64,000 nucleotides of DNA, from NCBI RefSeq assembly GCF_007988805.1, contig NZ_BJUV01000011.1, forward strand, positions 37,279 through 101,278. Direction: 5' to 3'. This DNA is from Frigoribacterium faeni (lineage in GTDB: Bacteria; Actinomycetota; Actinomycetes; Actinomycetales; Microbacteriaceae). The position numbers were made by a program, and so were the translations under genes. The notes beneath the pieces were generated by a model. It did not search any database and was not told where the DNA came from. It was given only the letters and a program-made list of their open reading frames with translations. Of this stretch, positions 51,629-59,842 are shown one piece after another. Every line of letters begins with the position of its first letter. The stretch's first letter is position 1.

Positions 51629-52498
51629 TCAGCCGCGCGGGACCCGGATCATGCCCTCCTGCGCGACGCTGGCGATCAGCCGACCCGACCGGTCGTAGAT
51701 GCGCCCGAGCGCGAGTCCGCGACCGCCGGTCGCATTGGGGCTCTCCTGGACGTAGAGCAGCCACTCGTCGACACGGGCCGGCCGGTGCCACCACATCGCG
51801 TGGTCGAGGCTCGCGACCTTCAGCCCGGGGCTGATCATCGGGATGCCGTGCCGCCGGTAGATGGTCTCGAGCAGCGTGTAGTCGCTGGCGTACAGCAGTG
51901 CCGCCCGGTGGAGGTCGGCGTCGTCGGGCAGGGGAGCGGTGGCCCGGAGCCAGACCGCCTGGTGGGCGACCCGGGCGCCCTCGATCTCGAAGTAGACCGG
52001 CGAGGGCACATGACGCATGTCGAACGGGCGGACGGCCCAGGCGCGGGCGACCGGGTGGTCGACCGCCGAGAGCACCTCGGAGTCGCTGGGGACGTCGTCC
52101 GGGTCGGGGAGCCCGCGGGGCATGTCGACCTGGTGGTCGAGACCGTCGTCGGTCGTCTGGAACGAGGCGATCATCGACAGGATGGGCACCCCGTCCTGGG
52201 AGGCCTGCGTGCGCCGCGTGGCGAACGACCGACCGTCGTGGATCCGATCGACGGTGAAGGTGATCGGGATGCTGAGGTCGCCGGGACGCAGGAAGTACGC
52301 GTGCAGCGAGTGCACGGACCTCTCGTCGCCGATGGTGCGCTGCGCCGCCACGAGCGACTGCGCCATCACCTGGCCGCCGAAGACGCGCCCCATCGGCTCC
52401 CATTGCGAGGTGCCGGTGAAGACGTCCTGCCCGCCGACGTTGCCCGCCGGGGCGAGATCGAGGGTGGAGAGCAGGCTCTGCAGCGGATCGTCGGTCAT
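51629..52498 (-). CDS. tesB: Acyl-CoA thioesterase II
   Basis: 289-residue double-hotdog thioesterase that hydrolyses medium- and long-chain acyl-CoA. RVFGGQVMAQSLVAAQRT, VHSLHAYFLRPGD and ISPGLKVASLDHAMWWHRP (with the Asp of the catalytic DHAMW motif) are diagnostic, as is the ending GLALGRIYDRSGRLIASVAQEGMIR. TAAACT on the minus strand (52506-52511) lies 7 nt before the ATG, so the mRNA is leaderless. The same bases seem to serve the divergent gene at 52520. Confidence 0.95.
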   Translation of the reverse strand: MTDDPLQSLLSTLDLAPAGNVGGQDVFTGTSQWEPMGRVFGGQVMAQSLVAAQRTIGDERSVHSLHAYFLRPGDLSIPITFTVDRIHDGRSFATRRTQASQDGVPILSMIASFQTTDDGLDHQVDMPRGLPDPDDVPSDSEVLSAVDHPVARAWAVRPFDMRHVPSPVYFEIEGARVAHQAVWLRATAPLPDDADLHRAALLYASDYTLLETIYRRHGIPMISPGLKVASLDHAMWWHRPARVDEWLLYVQESPNATGGRGLALGRIYDRSGRLIASVAQEGMIRVPRG

Positions 52499-52519
52499 CC
52501 GATGTAGTTTAGGGGGCCG
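52499..52519. promoter_or_regulatory. Divergent promoters sharing one -10 element
   Basis: Only 21 bp separate the ATG of tesB (minus) and of the gene at 52520 (plus). TAGTTT (52505-52510, plus) and TAAACT (52506-52511, minus) overlap almost completely, 9 nt and 7 nt from the respective start codons. Confidence 0.65.
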
Positions 52520-53197
52520 ATGAGCACGTCATTCACCCTCCCCGATTCCCTGTCTTTCAGCGACCTCGCGACCTACCTGGGGCGGGCCGGCCGGGTCGAA
52601 GACGGCTCGGTGCGCCTCATCGCCGGTTCCGGCGTCCTCGCCGTCTACGTCGCCGCCTTCTACCCTCTGGGGCTGCTCGACGAGAGCCCCACCGTCCTGG
52701 GCCTGCGGACCTTCCGTCTCGACGATTCGCCCACCTTCGACGCGGTCGTGCCGGTCCGGTCGATGAAGGAGCGCCTCGTCCGACTCCAGAACGACGTGAC
52801 CGATCCGACGGCGCCCGTCGTCGTCTCGCTGCCCGTGCAGGTGAACACCGTCACCTGGGCCGCCATCTCGCCGCCGCGGGGCGGCTGGTCGCCGCTGCCC
52901 GAGGCGGACGAGTCCGTCCTGCGGACGACGGCCACGGCCGGCATCGACGAGATCGCCGCCGCGCTGCCCGAGAACGCCGGCGAGCAGATCGTGCACCGCG
53001 TCCGCTCCGAGGTGTGGTCGCGATCCGTGCCCGGCCTCGAGCACGTCCCCGCCGGCGCGGCCTTCGCCGGCCTCAGCCTCGGGTTCCTCGTCGAGGGCGA
53101 CGAGGTGGCCGTCTTCGAGACCGGTCCGTGGACCCGCCTGACGACCAGCCGGGGGCACGTGCTCGTGAAGCGCCGCGCCTCCCTGCTGGGGGGCTGA
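52520..53197 (+). CDS. Conserved hypothetical protein
   Basis: 225-residue soluble protein without signal or membrane segments. Recognisable blocks are LATYLGRAGRVEDGSVRLIAG, VLGLRTFRL, VPVRSMKERL and WAAISPPRGGWSPL, and a final FLVEGDEVAVFETGPWTRLTTSRGHVLVKRR. I know similar proteins from many actinobacteria without function. ATG at 52520 is preceded by GGGGG and by the shared -10. It is divergent from tesB with only 21 bp between, and convergent with glbO. Confidence 0.8.
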   Translation: MSTSFTLPDSLSFSDLATYLGRAGRVEDGSVRLIAGSGVLAVYVAAFYPLGLLDESPTVLGLRTFRLDDSPTFDAVVPVRSMKERLVRLQNDVTDPTAPVVVSLPVQVNTVTWAAISPPRGGWSPLPEADESVLRTTATAGIDEIAAALPENAGEQIVHRVRSEVWSRSVPGLEHVPAGAAFAGLSLGFLVEGDEVAVFETGPWTRLTTSRGHVLVKRRASLLGG

Positions 53198-53203
53198 CCG
53201 GGC

Positions 53204-53698
53204 TCAGGCCGAGTGCGCGTTCACCATCGCGTGAGCGGCGCGCTCGAGGTATCCCCACAGCGTCGCATCGTCCAAGGGGGACAGCTCGAGCTCGTCGACG
53301 GCGGCCCGCATGTGCAGCAGCCAGCGGTCGCGCGCCTCGGGCGTCACCGTGAAGGGCGCATGCCGCATGCGGAGTCGAGGATGACCGCGCTCCTGGCTGT
53401 AGGCGGTGGGCCCGCCCCAGTACTGCTCGAGGAACCCGGTCAGGCGCTGGATCGCGCCCTCCAGGTCGTGCTCCGGGTACATCGGCCAGAGGATCTCGTC
53501 GGTCTGGACGCCGTCGTAGAAGAGGCGCACGAGCCGCTCGAACGTCGGCCGCCCGCCGATCTGCTGCCAGAAGTTTCCCTGGGCGGCGTCCTGGCCGAGA
53601 CCGGCGCGGAGCGTGATCGGCTGCGCCGCGCCTCCGGCTGCGGGCGGGCCCACGGGTAGACCCGAGGACGACGGGGGAGTCGGGGGGAGGTCGGTCAT
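53204..53698 (-). CDS. glbO: Group II truncated haemoglobin
   Basis: 164-residue trHbO-type globin. After a Pro/Gly-rich N-terminal extension of about 40 residues the 2-over-2 globin begins at FWQQIGG. ILWPMYPEHDLEGAIQRL, QYWGGPTAYS, RGHPRLRMRHAPF (proximal His113) and RDRWLLHM (Trp126 at G8) are diagnostic of group II. Likely role is oxygen or peroxide/NO chemistry at the membrane. ATG at 53698 overlaps the stop of mscS (ATGA), so the two are one operon. Confidence 0.95.
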   Translation of the reverse strand: MTDLPPTPPSSSGLPVGPPAAGGAAQPITLRAGLGQDAAQGNFWQQIGGRPTFERLVRLFYDGVQTDEILWPMYPEHDLEGAIQRLTGFLEQYWGGPTAYSQERGHPRLRMRHAPFTVTPEARDRWLLHMRAAVDELELSPLDDATLWGYLERAAHAMVNAHSA

Positions 53699-54711
53699 CG
53701 GCGCTTCGCTTTCGGGACGTGGGGCGTCGGCACGGTCCGCGGGGCGCGCGCGCCCTGGACCGAGGAGGCGCCGTCGAAGCCGGTCAGGACGACGCTCGTC
53801 AGAGAGGGCAGCACGATGTCCATGCCGTCCAGCGTCTTCTTCAGCCGGGACCGCAGCTCACGGTCGACGTTGTCGCGGTCGGACGAGCGGGTCTTGACGA
53901 CGATGCGGATGACGATGTGCTCGTCGGCGATGGACTGGATGCCCCAGACCTCGGGCTGATCGAGGACGGCGCGCTTCCACTTCGGGATGGCGGCGAGCTC
54001 GTTCGCGGTGTTCAGCATGGCGTCCTGGACCTGGTCGACGTCGGCCGAGTAGGGCACGGCGAGGTCGATCACCACGCGTGTCCAGCCCTGCGACATGTTG
54101 CCCACCCGCAGGATCTCGCCGTTGCGCACGAACCACAGCACGCCGTTGACGTCGCGGATCTGCGTGACGCGGATGCCCACCGCCTCGACCACCCCGGTCG
54201 CCGGTCCGACGTCGACCACGTCGCCGACGCCGAGCTGGTCCTCGGCGACCATGAAGATGCCGTTCAGCATGTCCTTGACGACGTTCTGGGCGCCGAACGC
54301 GAGACCGGCGCCGACCACCCCGGCGGCACCCAGGATGGCGACCACCTGGACGCCGAGCTGATCGAGGATCATCACCAGGGCGAGAGCCGCGATGACGACC
54401 GTGACGAAGTTGTTGAGCACGCTGCCGAGCGTGCGGGTCCGCTGGACGACGCGGACGGCCTGCAGGGGAGAGGCCATGAGGGCCTGGGTGTCGTCGACGT
54501 TCTGCTTGCGCTTGATCCCGTTGACGACCTGGTCGACGACCCGGCGGATGACGAAGTGCAGAGCGATGCGCACGCCGATCGCGATGAGGACGATGATCGC
54601 GATGGTGATCGGCACGCCCCACATCTCCCAGAACGAGGCCGCCGTCGCCGCGACGGCGTCGGTCGGGGTGGGCGAGGGGGTGGTGCCGCTGGCGAGGAGG
54701 AGTGATGTCAT
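53695..54711 (-). CDS. Mechanosensitive ion channel of the MscS family
   Basis: 338-residue channel: an external N-terminus, helices at about 25-47, 85-105 and the pore-lining TM3 region GAAGVVGAGLAFGAQNVVKD, then the MscS beta domain (GDVVDVGPATGVVEAVGIRVTQIRD, cited here by the core GVVEAVGIRVT) and a C-terminal alpha/beta domain. It releases osmolytes under hypo-osmotic stress. ATG at 54711 places TM1 after a short signal-like segment; the frame upstream to 54879 has no similarity. It is translationally coupled to glbO, an unusual pairing of channel and globin but one I believe recurs in Micrococcales. Confidence 0.92.
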   Translation of the reverse strand: MTSLLLASGTTPSPTPTDAVAATAASFWEMWGVPITIAIIVLIAIGVRIALHFVIRRVVDQVVNGIKRKQNVDDTQALMASPLQAVRVVQRTRTLGSVLNNFVTVVIAALALVMILDQLGVQVVAILGAAGVVGAGLAFGAQNVVKDMLNGIFMVAEDQLGVGDVVDVGPATGVVEAVGIRVTQIRDVNGVLWFVRNGEILRVGNMSQGWTRVVIDLAVPYSADVDQVQDAMLNTANELAAIPKWKRAVLDQPEVWGIQSIADEHIVIRIVVKTRSSDRDNVDRELRSRLKKTLDGMDIVLPSLTSVVLTGFDGASSVQGARAPRTVPTPHVPKAKRR

Positions 54712-54767
54712 CGCCGACAAGTCAAGCACGCCTCGACGAGCCCCTGCGGTGAGCCGGCTGGACGCCG

Positions 54768-54800
54768 GGACGGCGGGCCCTGTGAGGGGGCCCGCCGTCC
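54768..54800 (-). terminator. Terminator of pepN
   Basis: Perfect 13-bp stem (54768-54780 with 54788-54800), 7-nt loop, about 45 nt after the pepN stop on the minus strand. A 14-bp direct repeat GCGCGTCGTCGACT (54815-54828 and 54832-54845) lies between. Confidence 0.8.
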
Positions 54801-54844
54801 GGGGTGATGCCGCTGCGCGTCGTCGACTATGGCGCGTCGTCGAC

Positions 54845-57385
54845 TTACCGCGCGTCGACCGCCTGCACGCGCAGAGCACGCTCGACGCCCGCGACGCTCT
54901 CGCTGACGATGCGGCGCAGCGCCGGCGTCTCGGGGTTGGCCTCGAGCCACGCGTAGCTCGCGTCGACGAGCGCCTGGTCGGCGAGGCCGGCCGGGTACAG
55001 GCCCGAGACGAGCGTGTCGGCGATGTGGTAGCTGCGCGACTCCCAGATGCCCGTCAGCGACGAGAAGTAGCGCTCGACGAGCGGCTGCAGGATCGCCGGG
55101 TCGTTCGTGTGCTGGAATCCCATCGCCGTCGAGCGCACGATGGCGTTCGGCTGCTCGGAGCTGTCGACGATCGAGGCGAAGGCGGCGAGCTTGCCCTCGG
55201 TCGTGGGGATCGTCGCCCGGGCCCGGGCCGCGGCCTGGGCGCCGTTCGCGGTGTTGTCGTCCGCCAGCGCCGCGTCGATCTCGGCCTCGCCGGCCCCGCC
55301 GACGAGCACGAGCCCCTCGAGCAGCTGCCAGCGGAGGTCGGTGTCGACGGTGAGCCCCTCGAGAGCGAGCGAGCCGTCGAGCAGACCGGCCAGCGCCTCC
55401 GCGTGCGCCTCGGTCGACGCGATGGCCGCGAAGAAGGTGACGAACTGGAACTGCGCGTCGGATCCGGCCTCGGCGCCCTGGGCCAGAGCCCAGAGGCCGT
55501 CGCCGACCTCGGTGACCGTGGAGGCGCGGCGTGCGGGCGCGACGTAGCTGCGGGCGGCCTGCAGCAGCTGCGACAGCGTGGTGCGGATCGTCGTCGACTC
55601 GGTCTCGGTCGCGATGTTCTCGAGCACGAGATGCACGTAGTCGGACGCGGAGGTCTCGGCGTCGCGCGTGGCGTCCCAGACCGAGCCCCAGACCAGGGCG
55701 CGGGCGAGCGGGTTCGAGATCTTCGACAGGTGGGCGATCGCCGTGGCGAGCGAGACCTCGTCGAGACGGATCTTCGCGTAGGCGAGGTCGTCGTCGTTGA
55801 TCAGCACCAGGTCGCCGCGGTTCAGGCCGACCAGCTCGGGCACCTCGGTGCGGGTGCCGTCGACGTCGATCTCGACGCGGTCGGTGCGCACCAGCGCGTC
55901 GCCCTGCAGGGCGTACAGGCCGATGGCGAGACGGTGCGGACGGATGGTCGGGTGGTCGGCCGCCGCCTCCTGCAGCACGGCGAACGACGTGATGGCGCCG
56001 TCGCCGTCGACCTCGAGCTCGGGGCGAAGCGTGTTGACGCCCGCGGTCTCGAGCCAGAGCTTCGACCAGCTGGTCAGCTCGCGGCCCGAGGTCGCCTCGA
56101 GCTCGACGAGCAGATCGCTCAGCTCGGTGTTCGAGTGGTGGTGCTTCTTGAAGTACGCCGCGACCCCGGCGTAGAACGCGTCGATGCCGACCCAGGCGAC
56201 GAGCTGCTTGAGCACCGACCCGCCCTTGGCGTAGGTGATGCCGTCGAAGTTGACCTGGACGTCCTCGAGGTCGTTGATGGTCGCGACGACGGGGTGCGTC
56301 GAGGGGAGCTGGTCCTGGCGGTAGGCCCAGCTCTTCTCCATGGCCTGGAAGGTGGTCCAGGCCTCGGTCCACTCGGTGGCCTCGGCCGTCGAGATGGTCG
56401 ACGCCCACTCGGCGAACGACTCGTTCAGCCAGAGGTCGTTCCACCACTTCATGGTGACGAGGTCGCCGAACCACATGTGGGCGAGCTCGTGCAGGATCGT
56501 GACGACGCGGCGCTCCTTGATGGCGTCGGTCACCTTGCTGCGGAACACGTACGTCTCGACGAAGGTGACGGCGCCCGCGTTCTCCATGGCGCCGGCGTTG
56601 AACTCCGGCACGAAGAGCTGGTCGTACTTCTCGAAGGGGTAGGCGTAGTCGAACTTCTCCTCGTAGTACGCGAAGCCCTGGCGGGTCTTCTCGAAGATGT
56701 AGTCGGCGTCGAGGTACTCGGTCAGCGAGCGGCGGGTGAAGATGCCGAGCGGGATGGTGCGGCCGTCGGCGCTCGTCAGGTCGCTGCGCACGACGTCGTA
56801 CGGGCCGGCGATGATCGCCGTGATGTAGCTCGAGAGCACGGGCGTCGGCGTGAAGGACCAGGTGCCGACCTCGCCGTCGACGACGGGCTCGGGCGTCGTC
56901 TGGTTGCTGACGACCTCCCAGCGGGCCGGAGCGGTGACCGTGAACTGGAACGTGGCCTTGAGGTCGGGCTGCTCGAACACGGCGAAGACGCGGCGGCTGT
57001 CGGGCACCTCGAACTGCGAGTAGAGGTAGACCTCGCCGTCGACCGGGTCGACGAAGCGGTGCAGGCCCTCGCCGGTGTTGGTGTACTCGGCGTCGGCGAC
57101 GACCTCGAGCACGTTCGACTCGGCCAGGTCGGCGAGCTGGATGCGCACCCCGTCGTTCACGGCCGCGACGTCGAGCGCCGTGCCGTTCAGGGTGACCGAG
57201 TGCACCGTCCGGGTCAGGGCGTCGATGAAGGTCGAGGCGCCGGGGGTGGCGGTGAAGCGCACGGTGGTCGAGCTGCCGAACACCTCGTCGCCGCGGGTCA
57301 GGTCGAGGGCGATCTCGTACGACTGCGCGTCGACGACGCTCTTGCGCTCCTGCGCTTCGACACGGGTGAGGTTCTCTCCGGGCAC
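54845..57385 (-). CDS. pepN: Aminopeptidase N (M1 family)
   Basis: 846-residue zinc aminopeptidase that removes N-terminal residues from peptides in the cytoplasm. FNAGAMENAGAVTF holds the substrate-recognition GxMEN; LHELAHMWFGDLVT followed by LNESFAEW supplies HExxH and the third zinc ligand Glu 18 residues on. The C-terminal ERAP1-like helical domain is present, so the length is normal. GTG at 57385 follows GGAG at 6 nt, with TAGACG a little upstream as a possible -10. It is divergent from the DsbA-family gene. Confidence 0.96.
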   Translation of the reverse strand: MPGENLTRVEAQERKSVVDAQSYEIALDLTRGDEVFGSSTTVRFTATPGASTFIDALTRTVHSVTLNGTALDVAAVNDGVRIQLADLAESNVLEVVADAEYTNTGEGLHRFVDPVDGEVYLYSQFEVPDSRRVFAVFEQPDLKATFQFTVTAPARWEVVSNQTTPEPVVDGEVGTWSFTPTPVLSSYITAIIAGPYDVVRSDLTSADGRTIPLGIFTRRSLTEYLDADYIFEKTRQGFAYYEEKFDYAYPFEKYDQLFVPEFNAGAMENAGAVTFVETYVFRSKVTDAIKERRVVTILHELAHMWFGDLVTMKWWNDLWLNESFAEWASTISTAEATEWTEAWTTFQAMEKSWAYRQDQLPSTHPVVATINDLEDVQVNFDGITYAKGGSVLKQLVAWVGIDAFYAGVAAYFKKHHHSNTELSDLLVELEATSGRELTSWSKLWLETAGVNTLRPELEVDGDGAITSFAVLQEAAADHPTIRPHRLAIGLYALQGDALVRTDRVEIDVDGTRTEVPELVGLNRGDLVLINDDDLAYAKIRLDEVSLATAIAHLSKISNPLARALVWGSVWDATRDAETSASDYVHLVLENIATETESTTIRTTLSQLLQAARSYVAPARRASTVTEVGDGLWALAQGAEAGSDAQFQFVTFFAAIASTEAHAEALAGLLDGSLALEGLTVDTDLRWQLLEGLVLVGGAGEAEIDAALADDNTANGAQAAARARATIPTTEGKLAAFASIVDSSEQPNAIVRSTAMGFQHTNDPAILQPLVERYFSSLTGIWESRSYHIADTLVSGLYPAGLADQALVDASYAWLEANPETPALRRIVSESVAGVERALRVQAVDAR

Positions 57386-57476
57386 GCTGGCTCCATCCGT
57401 CTAGGGGGTGAGGGGGGACTCGTGGTCCGCTGAGAGCCTAGACCGGCTGTACGAGACCGGGGTGTTGACTGGGCGC

Positions 57477-58121
57477 ATGACCGACACCTCCGCGCCCGCC
57501 GACGGGCCCGCCCCCGCACCCCGCACCTCCGTCGACTTCTGGTTCGACCCCTCGTGCCCCTGGGCCTGGATGACCAGCCGCTGGGTCGACGAGGTCGCGA
57601 AGCACCGCGACCTCGACGTCACGTTCCGCATCATGAGCCTCGCCGTGCTCAACGAGGACAACGACGTCAGCGACGAGTACAAGGCGAACTTCGCCCGCAT
57701 GCTCCGCTACACCCGTCTCGTCACCGCGGCGGGCGAGCTGCACGGCCAGGCCGTCGTCAAGCCTCTCTACGACGCCCTCGGCACGCGCATCCACCCCGGT
57801 GGCGAGACCGACGCCGACGTGGTGATCCCGGCGGCGCTCGCCGAGGTCGGCCTGCCCGCCGACTTCATCCGCTACGCCGACGGCGACGAGTACGACGAGC
57901 AGATGCGCGCCAGCCACTTCGACGGCATCGGCCGCGTCGGCCAGGACGTCGGCACCCCGGTGATCGCGGTGAACGGCACGGCCTTCTTCGGCCCGGTCAT
58001 CTCGCCGGCGCCGAAGGGCGAGGAGGCCGTCCGCCTGTGGGACGGCGTCGTCGCCGTGGCCTCGTACCCCGGCTTCTTCGAGATCAAGCGCACGCGAACG
58101 ACGGGGCCGGTCTTCGACTGA
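57477..58121 (+). CDS. DsbA-family oxidoreductase (mycothiol-dependent nitroreductase-like)
   Basis: 214-residue thioredoxin-fold protein with a helical insertion, like the Rv2466c mycothiol-dependent reductases. FWFDPSCPWAWMTSRWV holds the N-terminal catalytic Cys; the second Cys of the CPWC motif of Rv2466c is Ala here, which implies a monothiol mechanism with mycothiol. VGTPVIAVNG is the cis-Pro loop. ATG at 57477 is preferred since the earlier in-frame start (57408) adds a non-conserved stretch. Terminates at a very strong hairpin. Confidence 0.88.
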   Translation: MTDTSAPADGPAPAPRTSVDFWFDPSCPWAWMTSRWVDEVAKHRDLDVTFRIMSLAVLNEDNDVSDEYKANFARMLRYTRLVTAAGELHGQAVVKPLYDALGTRIHPGGETDADVVIPAALAEVGLPADFIRYADGDEYDEQMRASHFDGIGRVGQDVGTPVIAVNGTAFFGPVISPAPKGEEAVRLWDGVVAVASYPGFFEIKRTRTTGPVFD

Positions 58122-58178
58122 CGACCCGCGCCTCCTCGGCCCCGCCGACGACCCCGAGCCGAGGAGGCGCGGGTCGTC
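58120..58178. terminator. 21-bp terminator built from inverted copies of the recurring word
   Basis: Perfect 21-bp stem (58120-58140 with 58158-58178) and a 17-nt loop; each arm contains one CGCGCCTCCTCG copy. It overlaps the stop of the DsbA-family gene and lies upstream of rpiB. It is the longest perfect stem in the window. Confidence 0.9.
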
Positions 58179-58200
58179 CGGCGGGGCCGGGGCCCGGTTC

Positions 58201-58206
58201 TAAGAT
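58201..58206 (+). promoter_or_regulatory. -10 element (TAAGAT) of rpiB
   Basis: TAAGAT 7 nt before the ATG at 58214, so transcription should begin at or next to the start codon. Confidence 0.6.
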
Positions 58207-58213
58207 GGTCCCC

Positions 58214-58699
58214 ATGCGCATCCACGTCGCGACCGATCACGCCGGTCTCGAGTTCAGCCAGACCGTCATCCAGCACCTGTCCGACGCGGGTCACGACGTC
58301 ACCGATCACGGTCCGACCAGCTACGAGCCGCTCGACGACTATCCGTCGTTCTGCATCGCCGCCGCCCGAGCGGTGGTGCGCGATCAGCGCGAGGGCCAGG
58401 AGGCCCTCGGCGTCGTCTTCGGCGGCTCGGGCAACGGCGAGCAGATCGCGGCGAACAAGGTCGAGGGCGTCCGGGCCGCTCTGGTCTGGAACGACTCGAC
58501 CGCGAAGCTCGCCCGACAGCACAACGACGCCAACGTGATCGCGATCGGCGCCCGCCAGCACACCGAGGCCGAGGCGCTGGCCTTCATCGACGCCTTCGTC
58601 GCCGAGCCGTTCAGCCACGACGAGCGGCACGTGCGTCGTATCGCCCAGGTCGGCGAGTACGAGACCACGGGCGCCATCGCCGGGCACCCGGTCGACTGA
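58214..58699 (+). CDS. rpiB: Ribose-5-phosphate isomerase B
   Basis: 161-residue RpiB: interconverts ribose-5-phosphate and ribulose-5-phosphate in the pentose phosphate pathway. IHVATDHAGLEF (with the DHAG motif), DYPSFCIAAARAV and GVVFGGSGNGEQIAANK (active-site loop with GSGNG) are diagnostic. The Ser/Gly loop and NDANVIAIGAR are complete. ATG at 58214 is favoured over an in-frame ATG at 58205 by its position 7 nt after TAAGAT. A terminator (58716-58744) follows, although the next gene runs in the same direction. Confidence 0.95.
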   Translation: MRIHVATDHAGLEFSQTVIQHLSDAGHDVTDHGPTSYEPLDDYPSFCIAAARAVVRDQREGQEALGVVFGGSGNGEQIAANKVEGVRAALVWNDSTAKLARQHNDANVIAIGARQHTEAEALAFIDAFVAEPFSHDERHVRRIAQVGEYETTGAIAGHPVD

Positions 58700-58715
58700 C
58701 GACGTAACGTCGGAG

Positions 58716-58744
58716 GCGGCGGGATCGACTGACGATCCCGCCGC
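58716..58744 (+). terminator. Terminator after rpiB
   Basis: Perfect 12-bp stem (58716-58727 with 58733-58744) and 5-nt loop ACTGA. Confidence 0.82.
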
Positions 58745-58799
58745 TTCGTCGTCCCGGCCGCCGTGTCGGGTCACGAGCCGGAACGAGAGAGGAACCGCC

Positions 58800-59774
58800 G
58801 TGCCCGAGGGCCATTCCGTCCATCGCATCGCCAACCAGTTCGAGCAGACCTTCGTCGCTCACCGCGTCGCGGTGAGCTCGCCCCAGGGCCGGTTCGCCGC
58901 CGGGGCCGCCAAGCTCGACGGCGCGACGATGGTCGACTCCAAGGCCGTGGGCAAGCAGATGTTCCTCGAATTCGACAACGGGCTCTGGCTGCATGTTCAC
59001 CTGGGGCTCTACGGCGCGTGGGACTTCGCCGGCGACATCGCGACGGGTCACTCGATGGCCGAGTCGCGGACCCGTCGAGCGGCGACGCGCAAGGCCGAGA
59101 ACGCCCCCGACGACGACGGCGAGCACTCGATGGCGAGCATCGGCGCGCCGCGCCGGACGCGCGTGCGCATGGCCGAGCAGGAGAAGGCCGAGGACGACAT
59201 CGAGTCGTTCCCTCCCGATCCGGTCGGTCAGGTGCGCGTGCGTCTGCTGAGCGACACCGCCGTGGGCGACCTGCGGGGGCCCACGAAGTGCGAGGTGCTC
59301 GATGCCGCCGGCGTCGACCTCGCGATCTCGAAGCTCGGGCCCGACCCGCTGGTCGACACGCCGAAGAAGGGCCGCGAGCGGTTCGTCACGACGGTCCGGA
59401 AGAAGCGCACGCCGATCGGCCTGCTGCTGATGGACCAGAGCGTGGTCAGCGGCATCGGCAACATCTACCGCGCCGAGCTGCTGTTCCGCGCGCGCCTCGA
59501 CCCGCACACGCCCGGCAACCAGGTGCCCGAGGACGTCCTCGAGGCCCTCTACAAGGACTGGACCAAGCTGCTGAAGAGCGGGGTCGAGCTCGGTCAGATG
59601 ATGACCATGGACGGCCTCACGAAGGCCCAGCACGCGAAGGCGCTCCGCAGCCGGGCCGACCGGCACTGGGTCTACCACCGCGAGGGGCTGCCCTGCCGGG
59701 TCTGCGGCACGAACGTCGTCATGGAGATGGCGGCGGGTCGCAAGCTCTACTGGTGCCCCACCGATCAGGTCTGA
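58800..59774 (+). CDS. Fpg/Nei-family DNA glycosylase/AP lyase
   Basis: 324-residue formamidopyrimidine/endonuclease VIII-type base-excision repair enzyme. It starts MPEGHSVHRIA with the catalytic Pro2 and Glu3; the conserved Lys region GKQMFLEF and the H2TH segment QSVVSGIGNIYRAEL are present. The C-terminal zinc finger has CRVCG and WCP but ends CPTDQV, so the expected fourth Cys is absent. Residues about 83-130 form a charged insertion (TRRAATRKAEN, EKAEDDIESF). GTG at 58800 follows GAGAGAGG. It belongs to the actinobacterial Nei-like group; base specificity is unknown. Confidence 0.9.
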   Translation: MPEGHSVHRIANQFEQTFVAHRVAVSSPQGRFAAGAAKLDGATMVDSKAVGKQMFLEFDNGLWLHVHLGLYGAWDFAGDIATGHSMAESRTRRAATRKAENAPDDDGEHSMASIGAPRRTRVRMAEQEKAEDDIESFPPDPVGQVRVRLLSDTAVGDLRGPTKCEVLDAAGVDLAISKLGPDPLVDTPKKGRERFVTTVRKKRTPIGLLLMDQSVVSGIGNIYRAELLFRARLDPHTPGNQVPEDVLEALYKDWTKLLKSGVELGQMMTMDGLTKAQHAKALRSRADRHWVYHREGLPCRVCGTNVVMEMAAGRKLYWCPTDQV

Positions 59775-59842
59775 CGAGGGGGACGTGTTACGTCCGTGTC
59801 ACGTCTTTCAAGCAGGGCTGAAACCTGTGCCAGGGTGACACC

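Noticed and set aside
54815..54845. 14-bp direct repeat by the pepN stop as a target-site duplication
   Set aside because: The copies are only 3 bp apart with nothing inserted between them.
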